In this document: one piece after another, positions 17,422 through 25,926 of the stretch | How the letters are laid out: each line of letters starts with the position of its first letter | Numbering within the stretch: position 1 is the first letter of the stretch | NCBI RefSeq assembly: GCF_001941845.1 | Contig: NZ_CP018870.1 | Location: 1 to 64,000, forward strand | Reading direction: 5' to 3' | From: Streptomyces sp. TN58 | GTDB taxonomy: Bacteria; Actinomycetota; Actinomycetes; Streptomycetales; Streptomycetaceae | DNA length: 64,000 bases | Program-made: the position numbers and the translations under genes | Notes under the pieces: model-generated | What the model was told of the DNA's origin: nothing | What the model saw: the letters and a program-made list of their open reading frames with translations, nothing else | The model's database searches: none

Positions 17422-17715
17422 CTATCGCGGGCCAGGGACCGGCAGCGTGTTCCGGGCGTTGTACTGCTCGACCCACTCGACAACGTCGCGGCAGCCGTCC
17501 GGCGGGAAGGCGACATCGGGCACGAGCCGGAGCGCCTCGGGGATGTCCGCGCCCGGATGCGTCTCGCGGACGTGATCTCGGGCGCGGGCCAGCGCCTCGT
17601 CCAGCCGTCCGCTGTCCAGGACCAGCTCACCGAACGCGCCGCACAGGGCGCACCGGACGTACGTCGCCTCGACCGCGGTCCGCATCCCGAACGGCAACCG
17701 CTCCACCATCTCCAT
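17422..17715 (-). CDS. Small CxxC hypothetical protein, 97 aa
   Basis: Starts MEMVERLPFGMRTAVEATYV and has one CALC zinc-type motif, then an acidic helical region (LDEALARARDHVRETHP) and a conserved-looking PDGCRDVVEWVEQYNA. Resembles small Streptomyces zinc-ribbon-like proteins of unknown function. It lies just upstream of the interrupted gene on the same strand and overlaps its possible start, suggesting a former operon. An ATG at 17709 is an alternative start. Confidence 0.55.
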   Translation of the reverse strand: MEMVERLPFGMRTAVEATYVRCALCGAFGELVLDSGRLDEALARARDHVRETHPGADIPEALRLVPDVAFPPDGCRDVVEWVEQYNARNTLPVPGPR

Positions 17716-17879
17716 GCCCTGCCCAACGCCGCCGGGTCACGCCGGACACCAGCAACACGGGCGGCAGTAGGGGTGGGGGCGGCCCGGGGGTACTGCTGCC
17801 CCCAGAGCGCTCTGGGCCCCGGGCTCACCCGAGCACGCCATATCGGCACGGGCTACCCGGACCCTAGCTTGATCGGCAG

Positions 17880-18130
17880 CGTTCATGCGGGGTTGCCAAT
17901 CCTGTCCGGTCGCCTGGCGCGAGGACGGCATGGAGGGCTTGCGGTCAGCGGGTCCGGCGAACGCCCCGACCATCACCGACGAACAGTTCGCCGTGCTCGA
18001 GGAGGAACTCGGCAAGGGCCCGTCGGCGCACGGCACAGCTATGAAGACGAACGCTGGACCCTGCCTCGGGTCCAGACGTTGATCTGCCGGCATCTTAACG
18101 ACAAGCCCTTCGCGCCGTACACGACGAGCC
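17880..18130 (+). pseudogene. IS630-type transposase N-terminal remnant
   Basis: Reads WREDGMEGLRSAGPANAP, then TDEQFAVLEEELGKGP, then after a frameshift YEDERWTLPRVQTLI. This is the winged-helix DNA-binding region of IS630-family transposases. The catalytic domain is missing, and the frame breaks near 18030. Confidence 0.7.
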
Positions 18131-18273
18131 TGGCCCACTCGCACTCGGGCTGCCGGAGCTGGTGCGGCTGTGCCTCGTGGCGCCGTGGTGGCGAGACGCT
18201 CCCGGGCGGACGGCCGAAGAACTTCTAGCGGTCGCCGACGAGTACCGGGAGGTCACGACGAAGTCGGCCCAGG

Positions 18274-19032
18274 TCACGAGGCTGCCCCCGGACCCTGCTC
18301 GATGCGGTCCAGCAGGGGCTCCGCCCACTTCGGGAGGGCGGACGCCGCCGGGCGGGGCGGGCGGGGGTCGGAGGTGATGCCGAGGCCTCCCGCCGGGTCG
18401 CCGTACACGAACCGCTGGGACCACCCCAGCCAGGAGCGGACAAACAGGTTCGCGCTCCACGCCAGGGCCAGCGCGCCGCGCAGCCCGGGGACCTCGTACC
18501 AGTAGCTGGTGAGCACCACGGCGCGGGAGACCGCCTTGTCCGGGTCCCCCGGCCGGGAATCGGCGGTGAGCCCGGCGGCCAGCACCGATGCCGCGAACCG
18601 ATTGTCGGCGAGCAGCCCGCCGCTGTCGCAGACGACCGCGTCCAGCAGGTCCGCCGGGAGGCCGGCGGCGGCATGCTCCAGCCTCGCCAGCAGCGCGGGC
18701 AGGCCCGGCTCGCCGACCGCCTCCGGGTCGGGAACCACCCTCAGGTCGGCCGGCAGCCGCTCGTCCCCCGTGCGGGCGGCCAGCAGGTGCACGTACGCCA
18801 GCGCGCGCAGGGTCTGCCAGCGGCAGAGCGTGTCGAGCAGCTCGGTCCGGGAGTTGCGGAAGGCGAGCCGCACCGGCCAGTCGGCCGCCCGGACGTCGTT
18901 GCCGAGCGCCCGCAGCTCCGCCGGCAGCGGGGCCGGGAAGACCCGGCTCTGGCCGGGGTCGTAGGACGGCTCGGCGTGGTAGCCCGGCCAGCCGGGTGCA
19001 GGATCGCGGGGGATACCGCTGCGGCTACTCAT
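18274..19032 (-). CDS. Putative immunity protein for the adjacent RHS toxin
   Basis: A 252-aa, probably soluble protein of no recognised family, Ala/Leu/Asp-rich and largely helical, with LADNRFAASVLAAGLTAD and LTSYWYEVPGLRGALALAW. Its start ATG (19032) overlaps the last 8 bases of the 1551-aa RHS toxin gene. That is the normal place for the cognate immunity gene of a polymorphic toxin, and the assignment rests on this position alone. It ends near a Pro-rich tail. Transcribed with the toxin operon. Confidence 0.65.
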   Translation of the reverse strand: MSSRSGIPRDPAPGWPGYHAEPSYDPGQSRVFPAPLPAELRALGNDVRAADWPVRLAFRNSRTELLDTLCRWQTLRALAYVHLLAARTGDERLPADLRVVPDPEAVGEPGLPALLARLEHAAAGLPADLLDAVVCDSGGLLADNRFAASVLAAGLTADSRPGDPDKAVSRAVVLTSYWYEVPGLRGALALAWSANLFVRSWLGWSQRFVYGDPAGGLGITSDPRPPRPAASALPKWAEPLLDRIEQGPGAAS

Positions 19033-22000
19033 TCACTTCGTCCCCCTTCGGGGTCCGCCACTTCGCGGTGTCCTTGCCGTCCCGCGGAGTGATGTAGTTG
19101 GAGAGGTCCTCCGGCTCGATGTGGTACGCGTGGATCATATGGTCCTGGCGGATGATGGCCACCGGCCTGGACGGGTCCAGGGTCTTGTCGATGATGATCC
19201 GCGCCCCCGTGTCGCTGTCGACGTAGTTGGCCGGCGATTGCAGATGGCCCCGCAGGTACTTCTCCAGTTTCACCTCGTCTTTCCCGATGCCCTGCAGGTA
19301 GTGGTTGTCCTTGCCGCTCTCCGCCTCGTTGAGCTGGTGGTCGACGCCCTGCGCCGCCCGGGTGCTGTCCGAGTACGGGGCCAGCCCGAAGGGGTCGCAC
19401 CACCCGTGGGGGTTGGCGACGTACGCCACCGGGTTGGGGGCCGCCGCCAGGCCCAGCGGGTCCGGGCTCAGGTAGCGGGCGGTCTCGGGGTCGTACGTGC
19501 GGAAGTAGTTGTGGTGCAGGCCTGATTCGGCGTCAAAGTACTGGCCGGGGAAGCGCAGCGGCGTGTAGGCCGTGGCGTCCCGGTTCCAGGCCGTGGATCC
19601 CCACAGTGTGGAGCGGCTGCGCCAGGCCAGTCCGCCGCGCTCGTCGACGAGTTCGGCGGGTGCGCCCACCAGGTCGGTGACGATGGCGTAGAACCGCTCG
19701 TCCACCACCTCCTGGCTGGCGCCCAGGATCCGCTCCGTCTGCGCGAGCGGCTGCAGGCCGCGGTGGTCCCAGGTCACGGCGATCCCGCCGGCCTCCTGCG
19801 CCGCGGCGGCGGTCCGCTGCTCGCACAGCACGGTGCCGTCCCAGGTGAAGACCGTGCGCTCGGCCACCTCCAGGCCGTCGGGCGTCATCCGTTCCTTCGC
19901 CGTCCGCCGTCCCAGCGGGTCGTACGTGTACCGCCAGCGCGTCCCGTCCGGGGTGGTGACGGCCGTAATTCGGTCCTCGGCGTCCCACTCGTAGCGCCAG
20001 GTGTCGGGCTTGCGCGAGAGCCGGGCCTTCTGGCGGAGCACGACCCGGCCGAGGACGTCGTACTCGTGGCGGACCCGGCCCGCGCCGATCAGCCGGGTGC
20101 CCTCGTAGGTGCGCGGTCCGGTGGCTTCCCCGCCTCCGGGATGGGCGCCGGGCCAGTACGCGGAGGTCTGGTTGCCCACGTCGTCGTAGGCGTAGCGCTC
20201 GGTCCAGTTACCGGCGTGCACCGCCGTCACCCGGCCGCGCGGGTCGAGGTCGAAGCTGCGCGGGCCGGCCAACAGATCGTCGACGCCGGTCAGGACCCCG
20301 TCGGACCGGTAGGTGTAGCCGCGGCGCTGCACCACCCCCTGTCCTGCGCCCGTGAGCCGCTGCTCCACCAGCCGGCCGGTCTCGTCCCACGCCTGGTCGA
20401 GGGCGACGGCGTCGCCGTAGGTACGGCTGAGCTCCTGGCCCGCCGCGTCGTGCGTGAAGCCGATCCGGCGGCCGGACGTGGTCAGGGCGTCGTAGCGGCC
20501 TGCGGCGTCGTACGCCCAGGCGGCGACGGCGCCCGTGGGGGTGGTTCGGCCGGTGCGGCGCCCCATGGCGTCGTAGGTGTAGGTGAGGGTGCGGCCGTCG
20601 ACCGTCTCCTGGAGGATGCGGCCCGCCCGGTCCCGCAGCCGGGTCAGCACGCTGTCCCCGCACACCGCGACGGCGAGCCGGTCGAAGACGTCGTACTCGT
20701 ACGTCGTCACCGTGCCGCCCGCGTCCTTGCGGACGGTGCGCCCCAAGGCGTCGCGCTCGTACGTGATCCGCTGCCCGAGGGCGTCGGTGCGGGTGACGAG
20801 CCGGCCCGCCGGGTCGTAGGCGTAGTCGAGCACACGGCCGTCGAAGTCGGTCTCCCGGATGAGCCGGCCCGCCGGGTCGTAGGTGTACTCCCAGGTCATG
20901 CCCTGCGGGTTGCGGACCCCGGTCAGCCGCAGCTCGGCGTCGTATGTGTATGCGTGGCGCGTGCCGTCCGCGTCGGTCCGGGCGGCGAGCAGGTCGAAGT
21001 GGGTGTACTCGAAGTGCACCCCGCCGCCGTCGGGGCCGTCCGTACGGGTCAGGCAGTTCCCCTCGCCGTCATACGTCCACGAGCGGCGCCGGCCGTCCGG
21101 GTCCGTCCGGTGCAGCGGCTTGCCCTCCACCGTCCATTCCATGCGGGTGACCGCTCCCAGGGGGTCGGTGACCGCCGTGACCCGCCCGAAGGCGTCCCGC
21201 TCGTACGTGGTGGTGGCGCCGAGCCGGTCGGTGACGGCGAGCGGCAGCCCGGCCCGGTCGGTGCGGATCCGCGTGACCGCCCCGCGGGGGTCGGTGACGG
21301 TGGTGAGGTGGCCGCTCTCGTCGTAGCCGAAGTGGGTGACCGTCCCGTCGGGGCGGCTGACCGCGGTGCGGTTTCCGCGCTCGTCGTAGGTCTGGTGGAC
21401 GACCGATCCGTCCACGGCGACGACCTTGACCGGCCGGCCGAGGTCGTTGTACTCGGCGCGGGCCTCCCTGCCGTCGGGCCGGACGTAGGAGACCATGCGG
21501 CCCGTGTCGTCGAAGGTGCTGCGGGTGGTGTGGCCGAGCGGATCGGTGAGCGCGGTCCGCCGGCCGCCGCTGTCGTACTGGTACCGGGTGACCGCGCCGA
21601 GCGGGTCGGTCTCGGCCACCACCCGGTACCGGTCGTCGATCAGGTACTGGCGGGTATGACCTGCGGCGGTGGTCACACGCGTCACCCGGTGGCGGGTCTG
21701 CGGGTCCACGTCGTCGTAGCGGAAGGTGAGGGCGATGTGGCCCGCCTCGCCGGCCTCGGCGACACACCGGTCGAGGTCGTCGTAGGCGTACTCATAGCGG
21801 CGCTCGTTCGTATCCGTCCAGGAGGTGATGCGGGCGCGGTCGTCGTAGGCGAACCGCAGAGGCAGACCGGAGGAGTTGGTGACCTCGGTCAGGTTCCCGT
21901 CGGTGTAGCCGTACGCGAGGACGCGGCCGCCGCCGGACAGGTGCAGGGCCGTAATCCGGCCGCCTTCGGTCTCGAAGTGCAGCCGGTAGCCGCCCGAGTG

Positions 22001-23680
22001 GGTGAGCCCCAGCGGCGTGCCGTGCTCGTCGTACTCGAAGACGACGTGGTTGCCGTTCGGATCCTCGAACTGGGCGATCGGCGCGATGCCGTTCTCGGCG
22101 CCGTCGGCCGGCGGGACGAAGCGGCGGACGGCACCCGTCAGCGGGTCCGTCAGCGTCCAGTCGCCGTCAGGGGTGCGTGCCAGCGGGTGGCGCGGGGCCG
22201 AGGCCGACACCGGCAGTACGGGCACACCGGGCGCGGGATGCGGATAGCCGACGAGGAGGCCGTCCTCGGAGACCAGGACGACGCCCTTGGCGTCGATCTC
22301 CAAGTGCTGGTCGATCGTGGAGGACCAGGTGGGGCCGAACCAGCGGCCCGCCCGGTAGCCGGACTCCGCACGGCGCGTGAACGCGAACGGGAACGTGCCG
22401 GGCAGGACCACGTCCGTCTGCGGGAGGTACATCCGGCCGGTGGCGAGGTCGACGGGGTCGGTGCCCTCACTGGCCTTGTCCGGGTCGGGCCGCTCGCCGT
22501 GGTGCGGTCCTTTCCCGTCCGTCTCCTTGCGGCCCGGGCCGTCCGTCTCCTTGCCGCCCGGGCCGTCCAGGTCGTCCAGGTGCTTCGCGGCCGTGCCGGC
22601 CTTCTTCCCGGCGCCGAGGCCCTTGGTGCCGGCGAGTTCCGGGAGGAATTTGCCGACGCCTTCGGTGGGGTCCTTCATGAAGTCGTCGAGCATCTGCTTG
22701 CCCGTGCCTATGGGGTCGTTGACCGCCACGAGCAGGCCGGCGACCGTCGAGTTGAGGTTGGTCCGGTACTCGGCGGGGTGGGTGAGGTTGTACGGGTCGA
22801 ACGGGGTGACTGCCCGGACGAAGTTGGCGAGGCCCGCCGTTCCCTTGAGGACGCCCCCGGCCAGGTGGGTTTCCGCGATCTCCAGGTAGTCCATGCCGTC
22901 TTTGAGCTGTTCGGCGTACGAGGGCTTGGGCGGGGCGGCGTCGCGGGCCGCGCGGACCGCCGTACGGGCCGTCTCCGCGACCTCGTTGCGCTGGGTGCGC
23001 GCGGTCTGGAGCTTGTCGTCGGCCGCCTTGAACAGCGGATCGGCGGGGTCGGTGAAGTCGTCGGCCGGCCGCGGCGGCAGCGTGTCCTTCTCGGCCTTCA
23101 CCGCCGCCTTGTAGTCGATGATCGACTTGTTGTAGGCGGTGCGCGCGTCCTGAGAGACCTTCTTGGCCCTGTTGTACTCCTCCAGGGCCTCCTTGGCCTG
23201 GCCCTGTGCCCACTCCACGGTGTCCGCGAACCGGTTGATCGCGTCGGCGGCCTTGCCGAAGGCCTCGGCCGCCTTGAACCAGCGCGGCGGCTCCTTGGCT
23301 ATCGCGTCCCGGAACGCGTTCGCCGACGCGCCCTTCAGGCCGTCGCCTTCCAGGGCCTTCAGGCCGTTGCCAACGAGTGTGAACGAGAGCTCGAAGTCAC
23401 TGAGGTGCGAGACCTGCGCGCGGATCTTCGACACGCTGCCGTAGACCAGCTTGTTCGGGTCCTCGGTCTGTCCGAGCTCCAGCTCGGAGACGTCCGAGCC
23501 GAGCTGGTTGGCGGCCGATCGGCTCTTGTCACGGACCCAGTCGCCCGCCTCGTCCAGGCCCACCTTCTCTGCCGCGCCGGCGACCTTGTCACCGCCCCAC
23601 TCGACCGCGTCGCCGAGGTCCTCGGCCCGGTCCTCGACCCAGTCTTCCGCCGAGTCCGGTACGAAGTCCCTCCAGCCCAT
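19025..23680 (-). CDS. RHS/YD-repeat polymorphic toxin
   Basis: A 1551-aa protein. Residues 1-260 are helical (ELELGQTEDPNKLVYGSV, AFGKAADAINRFADTVEWAQ) like WXG/T7SS-type N-termini of actinobacterial toxins. At 400-470 a DUF6531-like module begins DPVDLATGRMYLPQTDVVLP. Residues 500-1290 hold dozens of YD repeats (YDxxGRLxxxTD). The RHS core follows (LRFPGQYFDAESGLHHNYFR, YLSPDPLGLAAAPN) and ends CDPFGLAP near 1435. The last 116 residues are the variable toxin tip, with HYLQGIGKDEVKLEKYL, ARIIIDKTLDP and RQDHMIHAYHIEP; I do not recognise its activity. The start ATG overlaps the upstream WXG-like gene (TGATG). No signal peptide, consistent with type VII-like export. Confidence 0.9.
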   Translation of the reverse strand: MGWRDFVPDSAEDWVEDRAEDLGDAVEWGGDKVAGAAEKVGLDEAGDWVRDKSRSAANQLGSDVSELELGQTEDPNKLVYGSVSKIRAQVSHLSDFELSFTLVGNGLKALEGDGLKGASANAFRDAIAKEPPRWFKAAEAFGKAADAINRFADTVEWAQGQAKEALEEYNRAKKVSQDARTAYNKSIIDYKAAVKAEKDTLPPRPADDFTDPADPLFKAADDKLQTARTQRNEVAETARTAVRAARDAAPPKPSYAEQLKDGMDYLEIAETHLAGGVLKGTAGLANFVRAVTPFDPYNLTHPAEYRTNLNSTVAGLLVAVNDPIGTGKQMLDDFMKDPTEGVGKFLPELAGTKGLGAGKKAGTAAKHLDDLDGPGGKETDGPGRKETDGKGPHHGERPDPDKASEGTDPVDLATGRMYLPQTDVVLPGTFPFAFTRRAESGYRAGRWFGPTWSSTIDQHLEIDAKGVVLVSEDGLLVGYPHPAPGVPVLPVSASAPRHPLARTPDGDWTLTDPLTGAVRRFVPPADGAENGIAPIAQFEDPNGNHVVFEYDEHGTPLGLTHSGGYRLHFETEGGRITALHLSGGGRVLAYGYTDGNLTEVTNSSGLPLRFAYDDRARITSWTDTNERRYEYAYDDLDRCVAEAGEAGHIALTFRYDDVDPQTRHRVTRVTTAAGHTRQYLIDDRYRVVAETDPLGAVTRYQYDSGGRRTALTDPLGHTTRSTFDDTGRMVSYVRPDGREARAEYNDLGRPVKVVAVDGSVVHQTYDERGNRTAVSRPDGTVTHFGYDESGHLTTVTDPRGAVTRIRTDRAGLPLAVTDRLGATTTYERDAFGRVTAVTDPLGAVTRMEWTVEGKPLHRTDPDGRRRSWTYDGEGNCLTRTDGPDGGGVHFEYTHFDLLAARTDADGTRHAYTYDAELRLTGVRNPQGMTWEYTYDPAGRLIRETDFDGRVLDYAYDPAGRLVTRTDALGQRITYERDALGRTVRKDAGGTVTTYEYDVFDRLAVAVCGDSVLTRLRDRAGRILQETVDGRTLTYTYDAMGRRTGRTTPTGAVAAWAYDAAGRYDALTTSGRRIGFTHDAAGQELSRTYGDAVALDQAWDETGRLVEQRLTGAGQGVVQRRGYTYRSDGVLTGVDDLLAGPRSFDLDPRGRVTAVHAGNWTERYAYDDVGNQTSAYWPGAHPGGGEATGPRTYEGTRLIGAGRVRHEYDVLGRVVLRQKARLSRKPDTWRYEWDAEDRITAVTTPDGTRWRYTYDPLGRRTAKERMTPDGLEVAERTVFTWDGTVLCEQRTAAAAQEAGGIAVTWDHRGLQPLAQTERILGASQEVVDERFYAIVTDLVGAPAELVDERGGLAWRSRSTLWGSTAWNRDATAYTPLRFPGQYFDAESGLHHNYFRTYDPETARYLSPDPLGLAAAPNPVAYVANPHGWCDPFGLAPYSDSTRAAQGVDHQLNEAESGKDNHYLQGIGKDEVKLEKYLRGHLQSPANYVDSDTGARIIIDKTLDPSRPVAIIRQDHMIHAYHIEPEDLSNYITPRDGKDTAKWRTPKGDEVNE

Positions 23681-24237
23681 CAGTTACCGCCCCCGCCGGC
23701 CTGGTCCAGCAGATCCTTCAGCGATCCGATCTTCCCGCTGGAAGTCAGCTTGTCGCCCGTGTCCGACCAGGTCTGCTTGATGTCCGCGTCGCTCTTCTCG
23801 AAGGACTCATCGCTGTAGTCCGGCTTGTAGACATCCGCACGCCAGATGTCGTCCCAGCTCTTCTGCTCGATCTCGTCCTCACTCGCATGCGGATTGCCGT
23901 ACGCGGCATTGGCGACCACCTTGAACGCCCCCTGCATGTAGTGCTCTTCCTCCCACACCGTGCCCGCCGCGATCCCCAGGTTCCCGGCCAGAGCGCTCGC
24001 GTTCTGCACCAGACTGCGCACGCCCCACTCCCAGCGCTCACAGAAGTCCTCGAAGTCGGTGGCCAGACCCGCGTGTCCGGCCTCCATCCCCGTCATCGAC
24101 AGATCACTGAAACCGGCGCCCATCGAGGCGCCGGCCGCATCCCCGGACTCGCGCAGCTCGGCGACGGCCCTGCGCAGACCGTCCTGGATGTTCTTGACCG
24201 CAGCCGGCGAAACCTCAAGGTCCGCATCGCCGGCCAT
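23680..24237 (-). CDS. WXG100/T7SS-type helical protein
   Basis: A 185-aa protein. The N-terminal 100 residues look like a long helical hairpin (VSPAAVKNIQDGLRRAVAEL, then FEDFCERWEWGVRSLVQNA) as in actinobacterial WXG100-like ESX substrates. The C-terminal part is acidic (ASEDEIEQKSWDDIW) and ends in a Gly-rich tail. It probably acts as an export partner or chaperone for the RHS toxin encoded immediately downstream. Start and stop each overlap the neighbouring gene as TGATG, so the three genes are translationally coupled. Confidence 0.78.
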   Translation of the reverse strand: MAGDADLEVSPAAVKNIQDGLRRAVAELRESGDAAGASMGAGFSDLSMTGMEAGHAGLATDFEDFCERWEWGVRSLVQNASALAGNLGIAAGTVWEEEHYMQGAFKVVANAAYGNPHASEDEIEQKSWDDIWRADVYKPDYSDESFEKSDADIKQTWSDTGDKLTSSGKIGSLKDLLDQAGGGGN

Positions 24238-24650
24238 CAGACGGCTTCCGCACGGTCGGGCCCTGCATCCACGGCATACGCGTCCGGAACGATGCCCACG
24301 ACCGGCGGGAACAGCATCGAACCGTCTTCATCAGCGACATCGACGGCCACACCGGTCGGACCCTCGACCGTAGGGATCACCGCGTCGACGAGACGGGCCC
24401 CCAGGATCGAGAGGTACTCCCACTCACGCGCACCAGCATCAGCACCGCGCGCCACCGCGAAACGGGCCAGAGCCTCCTCGTCCGTGAACGCGTAAATCCA
24501 GCGCACACCGCCCTGCCACCCCGACATCAGCCCGCCGCCATCACCCTCCGACAGCGGCACCAGCAGTGCGGCGCGGCGAAATTCCCCCAGCAAGCGGCCC
24601 GAATGCCCCGATACGCTGCGCACGGCGGATATCTCCTCGGCCAGTCCCAT
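24237..24650 (-). CDS. SseB-like protein, first gene of the RHS operon
   Basis: A 137-aa soluble protein resembling the SseB N-terminal fold common beside Streptomyces WXG/RHS loci: AALLVPLSEGDGGGL, GGVRWIYAFTDEEALARFA, and a C-terminal VPDAYAVD. ATG 24650 is chosen because GGGGG precedes it and the longer in-frame extension to 24968 runs through the MITE-containing intergenic DNA. Its stop overlaps the WXG-like start. Role in toxin export unknown. Confidence 0.68.
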   Translation of the reverse strand: MGLAEEISAVRSVSGHSGRLLGEFRRAALLVPLSEGDGGGLMSGWQGGVRWIYAFTDEEALARFAVARGADAGAREWEYLSILGARLVDAVIPTVEGPTGVAVDVADEDGSMLFPPVVGIVPDAYAVDAGPDRAEAV

Positions 24651-24790
24651 GAAGTGCCCCCGTTCTCCGAGGGCGCCCGACTCGACAGCCCCCAGTTCGC
24701 ACACGCTACCCAATCGGTCAGCCCCCACCGAGCATCGGCCCCTCCTCTGTCCGATCGTCCGTTCGACGCCGGGGGAAGTATCACGAAAGC

Positions 24791-25002
24791 GGCTCTGGCT
24801 CACTTCCGGTGGTAACGGGGCGTGGTGATCGTTACTAGCGGCGATTAACGCAGGCCAAGTGGAAGGTCGATGCCTTGGCTCTGTGCCCGCCGAAGACACG
24901 GACAGGGGTCTGACACGGACAGGGGTCTGACACGGGCGCCTGCTCGGCTCAACAGGCCTTCTTGCCATGCCTTTCCGTCACCACCGGAAGTGAGACAGAG
25001 CC
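24791..25002. mobile_element. 212-bp MITE-like element with 26-bp inverted repeats and 8-bp duplication
   Basis: The left end begins GGCTCTGGCTCACTTCCGG (24791-24816). The right end (24977-25002) is its complement with only two mismatches in 26 bp. Both sides are flanked by the same 8 bases, ACGAAAGC (24783-24790 and 25003-25010). No coding capacity. An internal 17-bp tandem repeat (GACACGGACAGGGGTCT at 24895 and 24912) is present. The end sequence and 8-bp duplication fit an IS256-type element mobilised in trans, but the parent IS is not in the window. Confidence 0.88.
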
Positions 25003-25059
25003 ACGAAAGCGGTGTTCACCACTCGGTTGGCGTAGAGGTTTCTCGTTGGTCTGGTTGGC

Positions 25060-25262
25060 TCACACTCGTTCGGCGGAGAGGCGGCCGTCGAAGGCGATGT
25101 CGAACGCGTTCATCGCCTCTTTCCAGCGGCTGGTCCACCGCTTGCGGCTCTTCCCGGTGGGGTCGAGGGCGAGGGTGGTGAGGTAGAGCTGCTTGAGGGC
25201 GGCGGTCTCGTTCGGGAAGTGCCCGCAGGCGTTGACCGAGCGCCGGTAGCGCGCGTTGACCC
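25060..25262 (-). pseudogene. IS256-family transposase C-terminal remnant
   Basis: Reads VNARYRRSVNACGHFPNETA through LDPTGKSRKRWTSRW to AFDIAFDGRLSAERV and a stop, the conserved C-terminus of IS256/Mutator transposases. The remaining ~330 residues are missing; the sequence switches abruptly to unrelated coding DNA near 25265. Confidence 0.82.
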
Positions 25263-25270
25263 GCCCGCGC

Positions 25271-25631
25271 GTTTCGCGCGGACCGCTGGGCGGCGAAGAA
25301 GGCCGCCGCGCAGGCAGCGCTCGCCGTCGCCGCGTGGGACTACCCGCTGCTGGATGAGCACGACTTCCTCAAGACAGTCCACGGACTGGTCCACACGGCC
25401 GTGGCGGCCGGCGGGAAGCGCCTCAGCGTCCACCTCGCCGACCAGGACGACAAGATTCTCGTCATGGCTCTCAACCACCAGACCCGTGAGCAGGACGCGG
25501 CGGGAGCCGTGCCGGCGGGGGTGGCGGTGCTGCGCACCGTGGACGCGTGCGGCGCCCATACCGACCACGACGGCCACGCCTGGTGGGCGCTCCTCGACGC
25601 CCGACCCGCTCCGAAGAAGCGCCTGGCATAG
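25271..25631 (+). pseudogene. 3' fragment of an unrecognised gene
   Basis: An open frame of about 120 residues (WAAKKAAAQAALAVAAWDYP, then LVHTAVAAGGKRLSVHLADQ, then LNHQTREQDAAGAV) ends at 25631. It has no proper 5' end because it is fused to the IS256 scar. The helix-plus-strand pattern is faintly like Streptomyces GHKL/anti-sigma ATPases, but this is weak. The 295 bases that follow contain no gene I can support. Confidence 0.45.
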
Positions 25632-25926
25632 CCAGGGAAGCTGAGTTCACCCTCGGCCGTGAATGCGGTCGTTGGGCCGGGGCCGGGTGGATGCTGTCGA
25701 CCGGGGCGGTGACCAGCTATGTGTGACAGCGGCCGGGTTCCTGCCCGCGGTCGACAGCGCCACGGGGGCCGGGAGCGGCCCGTCCGAGAGCAACTCCCCG
25801 CAGCACCATTGCACCCTTTTCCCGAGGCAGGCCCGGTGTTGACGTGCGGACATGGGTGTGAGCCGCACCCGGACAGGTGCTCATGGTCCGGGTGCGGTTC
25901 TACCGGGGCGGGCCTGGTGGCGGGTG

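Larger units (their letters stand above)
15493..17476 (-). pseudogene. Hypothetical gene interrupted by an IS5-family element
   Basis: Two reverse-strand pieces flank the IS at 16161-17140. Removing 976 bp (one copy of CTAG kept) joins VFVVEL directly and in frame to EHGSRPSTC, so the element disrupted a continuous reading frame. The downstream part contains PEFDRADVVNWLLAHDKITLP and DAPWLGLADDIEGTDRLSGW, a well-composed domain I do not recognise. Near the C-terminus a Cys/His cluster (CVCTRHDCGG then WCDEHGG) appears in another frame around 15580-15660, so further frameshifts have accumulated. The start of the original protein is unclear and may lie near 17476. Non-functional as it stands. 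Confidence 0.6.

Noticed and set aside
17797-17815. Palindrome CCCAGAGCGCTCTGGG as a regulatory site
   Set aside because: No neighbouring intact promoter or regulator. Short perfect palindromes are frequent by chance in DNA this GC-rich.
19763-23818. 1351-residue + strand frame opposite the RHS gene
   Set aside because: Antisense shadow of the YD repeats. The reverse strand encodes a coherent RHS toxin with overlapping neighbours.
24977-25262. Right MITE repeat as the end of the adjacent IS256 remnant
   Set aside because: The repeat is oriented with the element interior to its left, and the 8-bp duplication pairs it with the repeat at 24791, not with the transposase remnant to its right.
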